Part shown: piece after piece, positions 1 to 6,420 of the stretch | Numbering within the stretch: position 1 is the stretch's first letter | How the letters are laid out: every line of letters begins with the position of its first letter | From: Oscillospiraceae bacterium | GTDB lineage: Bacteria > Bacillota > Clostridia > Saccharofermentanales > Saccharofermentanaceae | Length of the DNA stretch: 32,110 nucleotides | NCBI GenBank assembly: GCA_902776845.1 | Contig: CACYRM010000012.1 | Location: 1-32,110, forward strand | Direction of reading: 5' to 3' | The notes under the pieces: generated by a model | Told to the model about the DNA's origin: nothing | The model's input: the letters and a program-made list of their open reading frames with translations, nothing else | Databases searched by the model: none | Position numbers and translations under genes: made by a program

Positions 1-289
1 GAAAGGCAAGGGTGTACCGATACTGTTTATCCACGGAGAAGCTGACGACTGGATAGATGTTCAAAACAGCCTTGATATGTATGACGAAGCCAAACAATAC
101 GCATATTGCGAGCTTTGGCTCGTTCCCGGCGCCGGTCACGCAAGATCAAGGCAGGTAGCAGGCGAAGAGGAATACAGGGAGCACATTTCCGGTTTCCTTA
201 ATGCTTCGGGCTTATCGAAAAAGTGGTTTGAAGAAGTTTACGGTGATTATCTCGACAGCAACTCGCCGCCTGTGGAAGAGGCTGCGTGA
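1..289 (+). CDS. alpha/beta hydrolase, C-terminal part (5' end outside window)
   Basis: The reading frame is open from base 2 to the TGA at 287-289 and enters from outside the window, so only about the last 95 residues are seen. They carry the last two parts of an alpha/beta-hydrolase triad: the acid strand PILFIHGEADD and the histidine in GAGHA. The stretch closely resembles the C-terminus of the complete hydrolase at 7838-8758 (PILFIHGDGD, then VEGAGHAR and VAG--EY), and the DNA encoding PILFIHG is nearly identical in both, so the two are paralogues. From the family it should be a serine hydrolase of the COG1073 (BAAT/dienelactone hydrolase-like) kind; substrate unknown. The nucleophile region is outside the window. 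Confidence 0.85.
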   Translation, partial: KGKGVPILFIHGEADDWIDVQNSLDMYDEAKQYAYCELWLVPGAGHARSRQVAGEEEYREHISGFLNASGLSKKWFEEVYGDYLDSNSPPVEEAA

Positions 290-464
290 TATTGTTGTAT
301 TTTGTCGCCGCACTTTGCGATTTCCAGGATATTTCCTATAATCACTGATTCTGGTAACGAAAGTTGCAAAATAGAGCAGAATTACATAAACCGTTTCCTG
401 TTTTCGAGAAAATAAGAAATCTTTTGGAAATGCGATGCGTAGGGCGTAATGAGTCCACGTCAAA

Positions 465-493
465 TTGACAAAAAAATACGGCTTTAATATAAT
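465..493 (+). promoter_or_regulatory. consensus sigma-A promoter of tRNA-Leu
   Basis: TTGACA at 465-470 and TATAAT at 488-493 are separated by exactly 17 bp, a full consensus promoter. The expected start, about 500, lies a few bases before the tRNA 5' end at 507. The stretch 290-464 between the hydrolase stop and this promoter holds nothing else I can recognise. Confidence 0.9.
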
Positions 494-506
494 TATCAGC
501 GCACAC

Positions 507-591
507 GGGGTTGTGGCGGAATGGCAGACGCAGCAGACTCAAAATCTGCCGACCATAAATCGTGTGGGTTCAAGTCCCACCAGCCCCACCA
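507..591 (+). tRNA. tRNA-Leu (anticodon CAA), CCA encoded
   Basis: Class II tRNA of 85 nt. Acceptor stem GGGGTTG (507-513) pairs with CAGCCCC (581-587); discriminator A588; CCA 589-591 is encoded. The anticodon stem GCAGA/TCTGC (533-537/545-549) encloses the loop CTCAAAA, giving anticodon CAA at 540-542, which reads UUG. A long variable arm (about 550-563) and a T arm GTGGG-TTCAAGT-CCCAC (564-580) confirm a leucine tRNA. It is transcribed alone from its own promoter. Confidence 0.97.
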
Positions 592-597
592 ATCAGA

Positions 598-658
598 AAA
601 AATACCATCTGTAACTACGGACAATCGCTTCGCTCAACTAGTTACAGATGGTATTTTT
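598..658 (+). terminator. long perfect hairpin after tRNA-Leu, probable terminator
   Basis: The arms at 598-617 and 639-658 are perfectly complementary over 20 bp (core TACCATCTGTAACTA), flanked by A and T runs, with a 21-nt loop containing CGCTTCGCT. It lies 7 nt after the tRNA CCA end and its right arm ends in five T. It would work as a terminator in either direction. The stem and loop are longer than usual, so a small palindromic (REP/MITE-like) element is an alternative. Confidence 0.7.
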
Positions 659-659
659 A

Positions 660-828
660 TCTTCGGAGCACCGCGTTATTGTTAAGACCGGCATCTTTAG
701 ATGTGAGGTCGGGAACCGACTTCTTAGACACAATTCAGCACCTGCAAAGTCAAGCAGTCAAGAGCGCCGGAGGCGAGGCGAAGCTGTCTCTTGACGGCGA
801 AGACTGCAGGTTCCAGCTGTCTTTTTTT
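660..828 (+). ncRNA. candidate structured RNA ending in an intrinsic terminator
   Basis: This gene-free stretch has an unusual density of self-complementarity. GTCGG-GAA-CCGAC (708-720) is a tight hairpin; CATC/GATG (692-695/700-703) another; ATTGT/ACAAT (678-682/730-734) plus TAAGA/TCTTA (683-687/722-726) could close over them. A large hairpin follows: CAGC/GCTG (736-739/816-819), CCTGCA/TGCAGG (741-746/805-810) and GTCAAGAG/CTCTTGAC (757-764/788-795), then seven T (822-828). I see no promoter directly before it and match no RNA family I know; it could also be only a terminator preceded by leftover sequence. Confidence 0.4.
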
Positions 829-834
829 ATTCAT

Positions 835-1048
835 CTTAAATTTGTGTTTTTCCCAAAAAGCGATGACTCTCTTGTGATAATGACTAGTCCTAAATCTTGT
901 AAAATACGTTTTTACGATGACAAAATCGCAAAAATGTAGTCTTAAATCTCTAAAATCCATATTTTGCGATGATTTCAATTTCTATAACAAACGACGTAAA
1001 TCTTTATTTTTCGATAAATAGGTCGATAATCAGAATGTTTAACAGTTT
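835..1048. repeat. four degenerate tandem copies of a ~53-bp unit before the LytTR gene
   Basis: The word C-T/C/G-TAAAT recurs at 835, 889, 941 and 995, spacings 54, 52 and 54 bp. A second word, CGATGA (CGATAA in the last copy), sits 26, 26, 26 and 29 bp into each copy (861, 915, 967, 1024). The match of two words at the same offset in all copies shows a real, diverged tandem repeat. The array is AT-rich, non-coding and ends about 20 bp before the -10 box of the LytTR gene. A role as a regulator-binding array is inference. Confidence 0.65.
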
Positions 1049-1068
1049 TTCGAAAACGTTTTCTCATA

Positions 1069-1074
1069 TATAAT
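1069..1074 (+). promoter_or_regulatory. -10 box of the LytTR-DUF3021 operon
   Basis: TATAAT at 1069-1074 predicts a start near 1081, giving a leader of about 29 nt that contains GGAGG (1101-1105). There is no good -35 box at the right distance (about 1046-1051 reads TTTTTC), which fits a promoter needing an activator. The palindrome TTTTCGAAAA lies just upstream, around 1047-1056. Confidence 0.55.
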
Positions 1075-1109
1075 CAGCATTGTATCGGAATACCGGATTT
1101 GGAGGCTTA

Positions 1110-1547
1110 ATGCAGGTCCATCTTGAGAAAGTCAGCAGCAAAGACGAAGAACAGGCCGTCATAAAGGCGGTCGAGATCACTGATGAGATCAGGGGCGCTG
1201 TCGAACTGCTTGAAGGCGATTCGAAGGGCTTTGCCGTCAGCAAGGACGGTAAGACTTATATCATCAAGGCGTCTGCCGTTTATTATATTGAATCCGTTGA
1301 TAAGAAGACGTTCGTGTATACGAAGCAGGGGTGTTATGACTGTAAATACAGGCTTTATGAGCTTGAAGTCATGCTCGGCGGCTATTTTATGAGATGCTCG
1401 AAATCCATGATCATAAATCTTCAGAAGGTGCGTAACGTTAAGTCACAGATGAGCGGCAGGATAGATGCGACTCTCCTGAATGATGAAGTGGTGGTAATTT
1501 CCAGGGGATATGTGAAGGATGTTAAAAGGAGGCTCGGAATAGGATGA
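1110..1547 (+). CDS. LytTR-domain DNA-binding regulator
   Basis: 145-residue single-domain transcription regulator. The C-terminal two thirds is a LytTR domain: KTYIIKASAVYYIESVDKK, then the strands F-VYTKQG-Y-CKYRLYELE, the typical F-RCSKSMIINLQKV and the end VVISRGYVKDVKRRL. There is no receiver domain, as usual for regulators paired with DUF3021 proteins. The start ATG at 1110 is chosen because GGAGG stands 4 nt before it and the promoter start is at about 1081; an upstream in-frame TTG at 1080 lies at the transcription start and has no ribosome site. Its stop overlaps the next start (ATGA). By family it binds pairs of direct repeats about two helical turns apart; a candidate target is at 2011-2047. 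No kinase is encoded nearby. Confidence 0.92.
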   Translation: MQVHLEKVSSKDEEQAVIKAVEITDEIRGAVELLEGDSKGFAVSKDGKTYIIKASAVYYIESVDKKTFVYTKQGCYDCKYRLYELEVMLGGYFMRCSKSMIINLQKVRNVKSQMSGRIDATLLNDEVVVISRGYVKDVKRRLGIG

Positions 1548-1984
1548 ATAAACTGAAGATCTGGCTGGAACAGACAATGATGATCTCGTTTGCGATCCTC
1601 GTCGGGATCATCTGTGAAGGTGTTTTTTACAGCATTTTTATGGGTGATGAACTGTCATCATTTAATCTTTCGTGGTTACAGCTTTTATCAATCGTCCTTA
1701 CAGGCGCCGTGTGTTCTTTGCCGACAGTTATATGGCTGACTGACCTTGATATCCCGAAAAAGAAGTTTATTTTATGGCAAATCCTTCATTGTATTGGCCT
1801 TTATGTCATTGTCGTCCTCTTTGGATGGTTATTTAAGTGGTATTCGCATCTGGACGGCTTTGTTGTTGTGTCCGTTATTTATTTCCTCGTTTACGTTTTC
1901 GTTTGGGTCGTGAGCTTGTGGTTCCACAAAAGGGACGACAAGAAGATCAATAAGGCTTTGAACGACATCAGGGACGAAGACTGA
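1544..1984 (+). CDS. DUF3021 family membrane protein
   Basis: 146-residue protein with four predicted membrane helices (roughly residues 13-32, 45-67, 77-97 and 105-127) and a charged C-terminal tail, the layout of DUF3021 proteins. It overlaps the LytTR gene by 4 nt, so the two are co-translated. In many Firmicutes a LytTR-only regulator is encoded directly with such a protein, which is thought to restrain or control the regulator at the membrane; that role is inference here. The following ABC transporter is the likely output of the pair. Confidence 0.85.
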   Translation: MNKLKIWLEQTMMISFAILVGIICEGVFYSIFMGDELSSFNLSWLQLLSIVLTGAVCSLPTVIWLTDLDIPKKKFILWQILHCIGLYVIVVLFGWLFKWYSHLDGFVVVSVIYFLVYVFVWVVSLWFHKRDDKKINKALNDIRDED

Positions 1985-2010
1985 AGATCTTAGTTTTCCG
2001 GTTAACTTAA

Positions 2011-2047
2011 TTTCCGCAACTTGGTAACGCTTTTCCGCAACTTGGTA
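2011..2047 (+). promoter_or_regulatory. tandem 16-bp direct repeat, candidate LytTR operator
   Basis: The 16-mer TTTCCGCAACTTGGTA occurs at 2011-2026 and again, without a mismatch, at 2032-2047. The period is 21 bp, two turns of the helix, the arrangement known for LytTR regulators, which bind two direct half-sites on one face of the DNA. It lies between the LytTR/DUF3021 genes and the ABC transporter, where an activator site for the transporter would be expected. Confidence 0.65.
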
Positions 2048-2066
2048 GAGCAGCTATTCCGCCGCG

Positions 2067-2100
2067 CCTCCTTGTGGGTTATTGTGACCTTGCAAGGAGG
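2067..2100 (+). promoter_or_regulatory. hairpin that hides the ribosome binding site of the ABC ATPase
   Basis: CCTCCTTG (2067-2074) is perfectly complementary to CAAGGAGG (2093-2100), which contains the Shine-Dalgarno sequence AAGGAGG for the start at 2108. An inner stem GGTT/GACC (2077-2080/2086-2089) can form inside. In a transcript that includes 2067 the ribosome site would be paired, so translation of the transporter could be switched by melting this stem or by starting transcription downstream of 2074. Confidence 0.55.
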
Positions 2101-2107
2101 AATGAAC

Positions 2108-3013
2108 ATGAAAATCATTGAAGTTAAAGATCTTACGAAAAAGTACAGGGAGCATACCGCGGTTGACGGGATCTCCTTTGATGTGGAAGAGGGCGAGATG
2201 TTCGCGTTCCTGGGTGAGAACGGAGCGGGGAAGTCAACTACGATAAATATGCTGACGACGATTCTCGAGAAGACTGCAGGACAGGCTTTTATCTGCGGTC
2301 ATGAGCTTGGAAAAGAGGATGATGAGATCCGCAAAGTAAATGGGATCGTTTTCCAGAATTCGGTTCTCGATAAGAAATTGAGCGTAAAGGACAATCTGCT
2401 GACCAGAGGTTCCTACTATGGATTAACCAGAAAGCAGGTCGAAAAGAGACTTGAGCCTTTCACTGAGAGATTTGAGATGAAGGATATTTGGGACCGCAAA
2501 TACGAGAAACTTTCGGGCGGTCAGAGAAGACGCGTCGATATCATGAGGGCGCTCATAAACGATCCGAAAATACTATTCCTGGATGAGCCTACGACCGGTC
2601 TCGATCCGAAGTCCAGAAAACTCGTGTGGGACTACATTACCTATCTCCGCAAAGAACATGGTATGACGATATTCCTTACGACTCATTATATGGAAGAGAC
2701 CAGAGACGCTGACCACGTGGTGATCCTTGATAAGGGAAAGATCGTTACGAGCGGCACACCTGCCGAACTTAAAAACCGCTACGCCCATTCGCGTTTGGTC
2801 TGGTACACGTCGAAAAGCGAACGTTCCGAGTCACTTATAAGCAAAATCAGCACCAGCTTTGTTTACGATGCTGACCACTACAACATTGAGACTGACGAGA
2901 ACCTGACTGAATTTATCTATATGCACAGGGAAGAGATTAAAGATTACGAGTATATCAAGGGAACGATGGACGACGTATTCCTGAATCTCACTGGAAAGGA
3001 GCTTGCATCATGA
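2108..3013 (+). CDS. ABC transporter ATP-binding protein (DrrA/CcmA-type exporter)
   Basis: 301-residue ATPase. Walker A GENGAGKST (residues 36-44), Q-loop VFQNSVLD, signature LSGGQ (135-139), Walker B ILFLDE (155-160) and the switch histidine in TTHYMEE (H193) are all intact. The C-terminal 70 residues form the extension usual in drug- and lantibiotic-type exporters. The start at 2108 is chosen over the ATG at 2102 because AAGGAGG (2094-2100) is 7 nt before 2108 and only 1 nt before 2102. It overlaps the permease gene by 4 nt. Substrate is not evident; with the LytTR pair upstream, export of a peptide or toxic compound, possibly self-protection, is plausible. Confidence 0.93.
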   Translation: MKIIEVKDLTKKYREHTAVDGISFDVEEGEMFAFLGENGAGKSTTINMLTTILEKTAGQAFICGHELGKEDDEIRKVNGIVFQNSVLDKKLSVKDNLLTRGSYYGLTRKQVEKRLEPFTERFEMKDIWDRKYEKLSGGQRRRVDIMRALINDPKILFLDEPTTGLDPKSRKLVWDYITYLRKEHGMTIFLTTHYMEETRDADHVVILDKGKIVTSGTPAELKNRYAHSRLVWYTSKSERSESLISKISTSFVYDADHYNIETDENLTEFIYMHREEIKDYEYIKGTMDDVFLNLTGKELAS

Positions 3014-3921
3014 AAGACTTTATGGGTTTTACAAGAAGAAACCTTCTCATATATTTCAAAGACAGACTGGCGATAGTATTTTCGCTTATGACCTCGATCA
3101 TTGTATTCGTGCTTTATCTGCTATTCCTGAAAGGCACCTTTGTTGATGCGATGAACGGCACTCTGAACGGCCTTGAGAACCTTATTCCTGCAAAAGATAT
3201 CGATATGTTCGTTAACGGCATACTGCTGACCGGCATACTCGGTTCCGCCATGATCACTGTCCCTTATACATGTCTCCAGACGATCGTTAAGGACAGGGAA
3301 AACGGCGTAGACAGCGACATCTGCGCAACTCCGCTTAAGAGATGGAAGATAATTCTTTCTTACTTCACATCGTCAACGATATGTTCATTTATAATGACAT
3401 CAATCATATTAACGATCGGTCTGATCGTCCTGTCAATAATGGGAGATGTTCATCTCGGAATAGATTCTGTTTTCGCCGCTTACGGACTGATGCTCCTGGG
3501 TTCTTTATCGTCAACGGCACTGTTTATGCTTATATTGCTTTTCTTTAAGTCGACTTCGACCTGCACGGCATTTTTCGGGATCCTTACTGCGGCAGCAGGA
3601 TTCGTGATCGGCGCATATATACCGCTCTCACAGTTCTCGAACGGCGTAAGGGGATTCTGCAATCTTTTTCCCGCAAGCCATATCACATCGCTTATCAGAA
3701 ATGTGCTGCTGAGAGGCATCGTTGACAGCATCGATTCTTCGATAGGCGGCCTCGATAACGGAGCGTTCGTAACGGCGATAAAAGATGTATTCAGCTTCAA
3801 TGCTGATGCGTTCGGAAAAAGCTTTTCCGGTGCAAATTCAGTAGTCTATGTCTGTGCTATTGCTCTGTTCTGCGTCGTTGCCATGACGGTTGCTTACAGC
3901 AAGACGTATAAGAGAAGGTAA
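3010..3921 (+). CDS. ABC-2 type transporter permease
   Basis: 303-residue membrane protein with six predicted helices (about residues 20-42, 70-92, 110-140, 155-180, 185-207 and 277-297) in the ABC-2 layout, with the cytoplasmic loop after the second helix (TIVKDRENGVDSDICATPLKR), which resembles the coupling region of DrrB-type permeases. ATGA overlap with the ATPase shows they are made as a pair. Residues 230-270 form a larger outside loop. The gene ends 1 bp from the stop of the convergent nucleotidase gene, leaving no room for a separate terminator. Confidence 0.9.
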   Translation: MKDFMGFTRRNLLIYFKDRLAIVFSLMTSIIVFVLYLLFLKGTFVDAMNGTLNGLENLIPAKDIDMFVNGILLTGILGSAMITVPYTCLQTIVKDRENGVDSDICATPLKRWKIILSYFTSSTICSFIMTSIILTIGLIVLSIMGDVHLGIDSVFAAYGLMLLGSLSSTALFMLILLFFKSTSTCTAFFGILTAAAGFVIGAYIPLSQFSNGVRGFCNLFPASHITSLIRNVLLRGIVDSIDSSIGGLDNGAFVTAIKDVFSFNADAFGKSFSGANSVVYVCAIALFCVVAMTVAYSKTYKRR

Positions 3922-3922
3922 A

Positions 3923-6286
3923 TCACCCTACCTCATAGAAGTTGAATACAAATGCATTAGTACTTGAAAGAGCGCCCGTGTAGAAACCTGAAGAATACAT
4001 GAGATATTGATTTCCGGTGCCGCCGATGTTGAGCAGATTCCAGCCGCCTGACGCTTTCTCCATGCGCCAGAACTGGTATCTGTCCTCGACAGGCTGGTTG
4101 GTCAGGTAGACGCCGCCTGTAGGGGAGGAGACCAGGAAATTGCCGTACTGATCACGCAGCGTGAAATTGAAATTCTCATCGTAGAAGAGCGTGAATTCGA
4201 GTGCGCCTGCAGGAAGATCTCCGGTCAGATAATCGCCGGTACAGGGAATTGAAGTGTCTGACAGGCCGGTCCCGGTTATGTCAGATGTGAGAGTGTTTCC
4301 GGAAGACTCATGGTAGAGGATATATTTCTTTCCGTCCTGGGGATCTTTATCGTAAATCGCGAGAACATTCTTGGTGTCGGGTGCAGTAGTTGAGCCTGAA
4401 TATGTGATACTCCAGTGCCAGGTGAAGAGATTGGGCGTGACCGAACCTGAAGCAGCAGTTTTCGAAGAAATGTATTCTGCCAAAACGTCGTGGATAGTCT
4501 CGCCGTTGGTGTCATCGAGCTGACTCCATATAGCATCTTCAACGGAGAAATTACGCAGACCGCAGTTCTCATTGCCGAGAATGTAGTTATTTACAGCTAC
4601 CAGATAGATGCCGTCATCCTTGAAATACCGGCCGTTCGAGAATTTGCCGACGGATACGCGGCTGCCGTCGCGCTTTGACAGATCGTATTCGAAGTTGAGC
4701 CCTCCGAAAATAAGGTTTGTATAGCTGTCACCGACCGTCCGGAATGTGGTCTTTCCGTCTGTAATCTCACAGGAAAGCCTTTCAGTGGCATTTTCCTCCA
4801 TAACAGCCTTAATATCTTTGCCGGACATGGGGATAACGAACAGCGTATTAGAAAATTTATACATCTTATACAGATCTTTATATGTGATGTCTCCCGGTTT
4901 TACCGTATATCCTTTGGCAACAACGTCCGTGGTAATAACAAGATCCACATCAAGATGATCGATATCCGCACGCGCGTCAGCCGGCTTTTTGTATTTGCTG
5001 TTAAGTCTTGAAGTAAGCACTTCGATCTCAGCTGCGCATATGAGATTGATCGTATCCGTGCACTCGGTCATGAAGCAGGTGCTGCCATCCCAATTGCCGG
5101 AAGCCTTGCCAACGGGTTTGCTGACTTCTTTTTCGGCATTTTCGGCATATGGAGCGACTTTGTCCTTAAGGGAGCCATCAGCCTTAAAATCATCTAGGAT
5201 CAGGTTCTCGGACGACAGGAATTCATATTGAAGTTTTCCACTGTTGTCTTCGGTAAAACGGAAAACGCTCTTTGTAACTTCCTCGCCTCCGCCGTTTACC
5301 ACAAGAACGTCTTTTCCGGCAGCATCTTTGACAAATGTATTTGAATAATCGTCAGAATGGTCGTGTCCGGTGATAAGCAGTCCGATATCTTTATTTTCTT
5401 CAATGATGCGTTTTCCCTGATGCTGTGTATTATCTCCGAATGACAGCGGTGAAGAGGAGCTGCCTAATCCGCCGTGATAGCTTACGATAATGAATTCGCA
5501 GCCGTCATCCTTCATCTGGGAGATATACTTCTCAGCTTCTTTTGCCATTGAATAATCTTTGTTATCGGGATGTACGAAAATCAATCCCGGATAGTTAACG
5601 GGAAGATCCCATCTTCCGATATCGCAGTTCTCAAGTCCGAGTATCCCGATCTTGTGATCGTTACCGTTGACCTTGACCGTCTTTACCGTGTATGGCTCGA
5701 AAACATTATCTCCTGCATTATGTGATTTATCACTTCCGTCGTAGCAGATATTTCCGGAAATAACATTCACACCTTGGGAATCAAACCACTGATAGACTTT
5801 TTCCATCGTCTCCCAGGGATAATTGAATTCATGATTTCCCGGCGAGAAAACGTCATAGCCGATCTCTTTAAGACACAGAGCCATGACAGGAATATCTTTG
5901 GATTCTCCCGAACCATACTGTATAAGCTGTGTCTGTGAAACGGGCGTTCCCTGGAAAAGATCACCGTTATCAATGAGGATAACGTTATTTGAGCCGTATT
6001 CGTCTCTGGTTTCTTTGACTGCAGTAGAGACTCGAAGCATATTATGAGGCTGGGCGTTGTCAGTAAGGATGTCTGTTTCCCAGCATTTGCCGTGCATGTC
6101 GGTGGTGGACATGATAACTATATCTATGTATTTAGAGGTCTCTGACTTTTTCGTAGTCTCTGAAGCCGTTGAAGCAGCCGTTGTCTCTGAATATGTGGTC
6201 ATGCCGGGTTTGTCAGTAGGTGTGAAACAAGCCGAAAGACCGATTGTCATTGCCAAACACAGCAGAAGTGAAGTAATCTTACGCAT
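3923..6286 (-). CDS. surface lipoprotein 5'-nucleotidase / cyclic-nucleotide phosphodiesterase family (UshA-like)
   Basis: 787 residues. A lipoprotein signal peptide ends in the lipobox LSAC (Cys20), followed by a Ser/Thr-rich linker. The metallophosphoesterase domain carries D63-x-H65, the GD of IDNGDLFQG (D109), GNHEF (150-154), the H271 of SYHGG and GHDH (307-310), so both metal sites look complete. A 5'-nucleotidase C-terminal domain (about 390-615) follows. The last 170 residues (Trp/Tyr- and Gly-rich, KYILYHESSGN, QYLMYSSG) are an extra beta-rich domain I cannot name, possibly for substrate or wall binding. It should release nucleosides and phosphate from nucleotides outside the membrane. 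GGAG stands 10 nt before the start. Confidence 0.9.
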   Translation of the reverse strand: MRKITSLLLCLAMTIGLSACFTPTDKPGMTTYSETTAASTASETTKKSETSKYIDIVIMSTTDMHGKCWETDILTDNAQPHNMLRVSTAVKETRDEYGSNNVILIDNGDLFQGTPVSQTQLIQYGSGESKDIPVMALCLKEIGYDVFSPGNHEFNYPWETMEKVYQWFDSQGVNVISGNICYDGSDKSHNAGDNVFEPYTVKTVKVNGNDHKIGILGLENCDIGRWDLPVNYPGLIFVHPDNKDYSMAKEAEKYISQMKDDGCEFIIVSYHGGLGSSSSPLSFGDNTQHQGKRIIEENKDIGLLITGHDHSDDYSNTFVKDAAGKDVLVVNGGGEEVTKSVFRFTEDNSGKLQYEFLSSENLILDDFKADGSLKDKVAPYAENAEKEVSKPVGKASGNWDGSTCFMTECTDTINLICAAEIEVLTSRLNSKYKKPADARADIDHLDVDLVITTDVVAKGYTVKPGDITYKDLYKMYKFSNTLFVIPMSGKDIKAVMEENATERLSCEITDGKTTFRTVGDSYTNLIFGGLNFEYDLSKRDGSRVSVGKFSNGRYFKDDGIYLVAVNNYILGNENCGLRNFSVEDAIWSQLDDTNGETIHDVLAEYISSKTAASGSVTPNLFTWHWSITYSGSTTAPDTKNVLAIYDKDPQDGKKYILYHESSGNTLTSDITGTGLSDTSIPCTGDYLTGDLPAGALEFTLFYDENFNFTLRDQYGNFLVSSPTGGVYLTNQPVEDRYQFWRMEKASGGWNLLNIGGTGNQYLMYSSGFYTGALSSTNAFVFNFYEVG

Positions 6287-6333
6287 TAAATATTTACTCC
6301 TAATAATCTATCCATTTTGTTTTCCTGATACAG

Positions 6334-6342
6334 ATTGTACCA
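6334..6342 (-). promoter_or_regulatory. extended -10 promoter of the nucleotidase gene
   Basis: On the minus strand this reads TGGTACAAT, an extended -10 (TGn before TACAAT). The start would fall near 6327, giving a leader of about 40 nt with GGAG before the ATG at 6286. No clear -35 box is seen. Confidence 0.45.
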
Positions 6343-6384
6343 ATAATGTGGGTGAACGGAAATTTATATCAGGAAAATTTAATG

Positions 6385-6390
6385 TATAAT
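6385..6390 (+). promoter_or_regulatory. candidate -10 box of the adenylate cyclase gene
   Basis: TATAAT at 6385-6390 predicts a start near 6397, so the leader to the chosen ATG (6421) would be about 24 nt with GGGAG in it. The -35 region is weak. If this promoter is right, the upstream in-frame ATGs at 6346 and 6382 cannot be used from it. Confidence 0.4.
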
Positions 6391-6420
6391 CAAATCGGAA
6401 AACAATTTATCGGGAGATTT

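Noticed and set aside
661..680. T-box-like words (GGAGCACCGCG)
   Set aside because: Only part of the T-box sequence is matched, no specifier stem is evident and no aminoacyl-tRNA or amino acid gene follows.
562..939. 125-codon open frame starting inside tRNA-Leu
   Set aside because: It runs through the tRNA 3' end, the 20-bp hairpin and the structured region, has no ribosome binding site and the product resembles nothing known.
835..1048. CRISPR array
   Set aside because: The repeated units are degenerate over their whole length, no constant 25-37 bp repeat alternates with unique spacers, and no cas gene is near.
1080..1109. TTG start giving ten more residues to the LytTR regulator
   Set aside because: It coincides with the predicted transcription start and lacks a ribosome site; GGAGG clearly serves the ATG at 1110.
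2021..2107. 29-residue N-terminal extension of the ABC ATPase
   Set aside because: It would be encoded by the direct repeat and hairpin; AAGGAGG 7 nt before 2108 fixes the start there.
6346..6420. Longer start of the adenylate cyclase
   Set aside because: Possible, but the -10 box lies inside it and the motif position agrees with the phosphatase only when 6421 is used.
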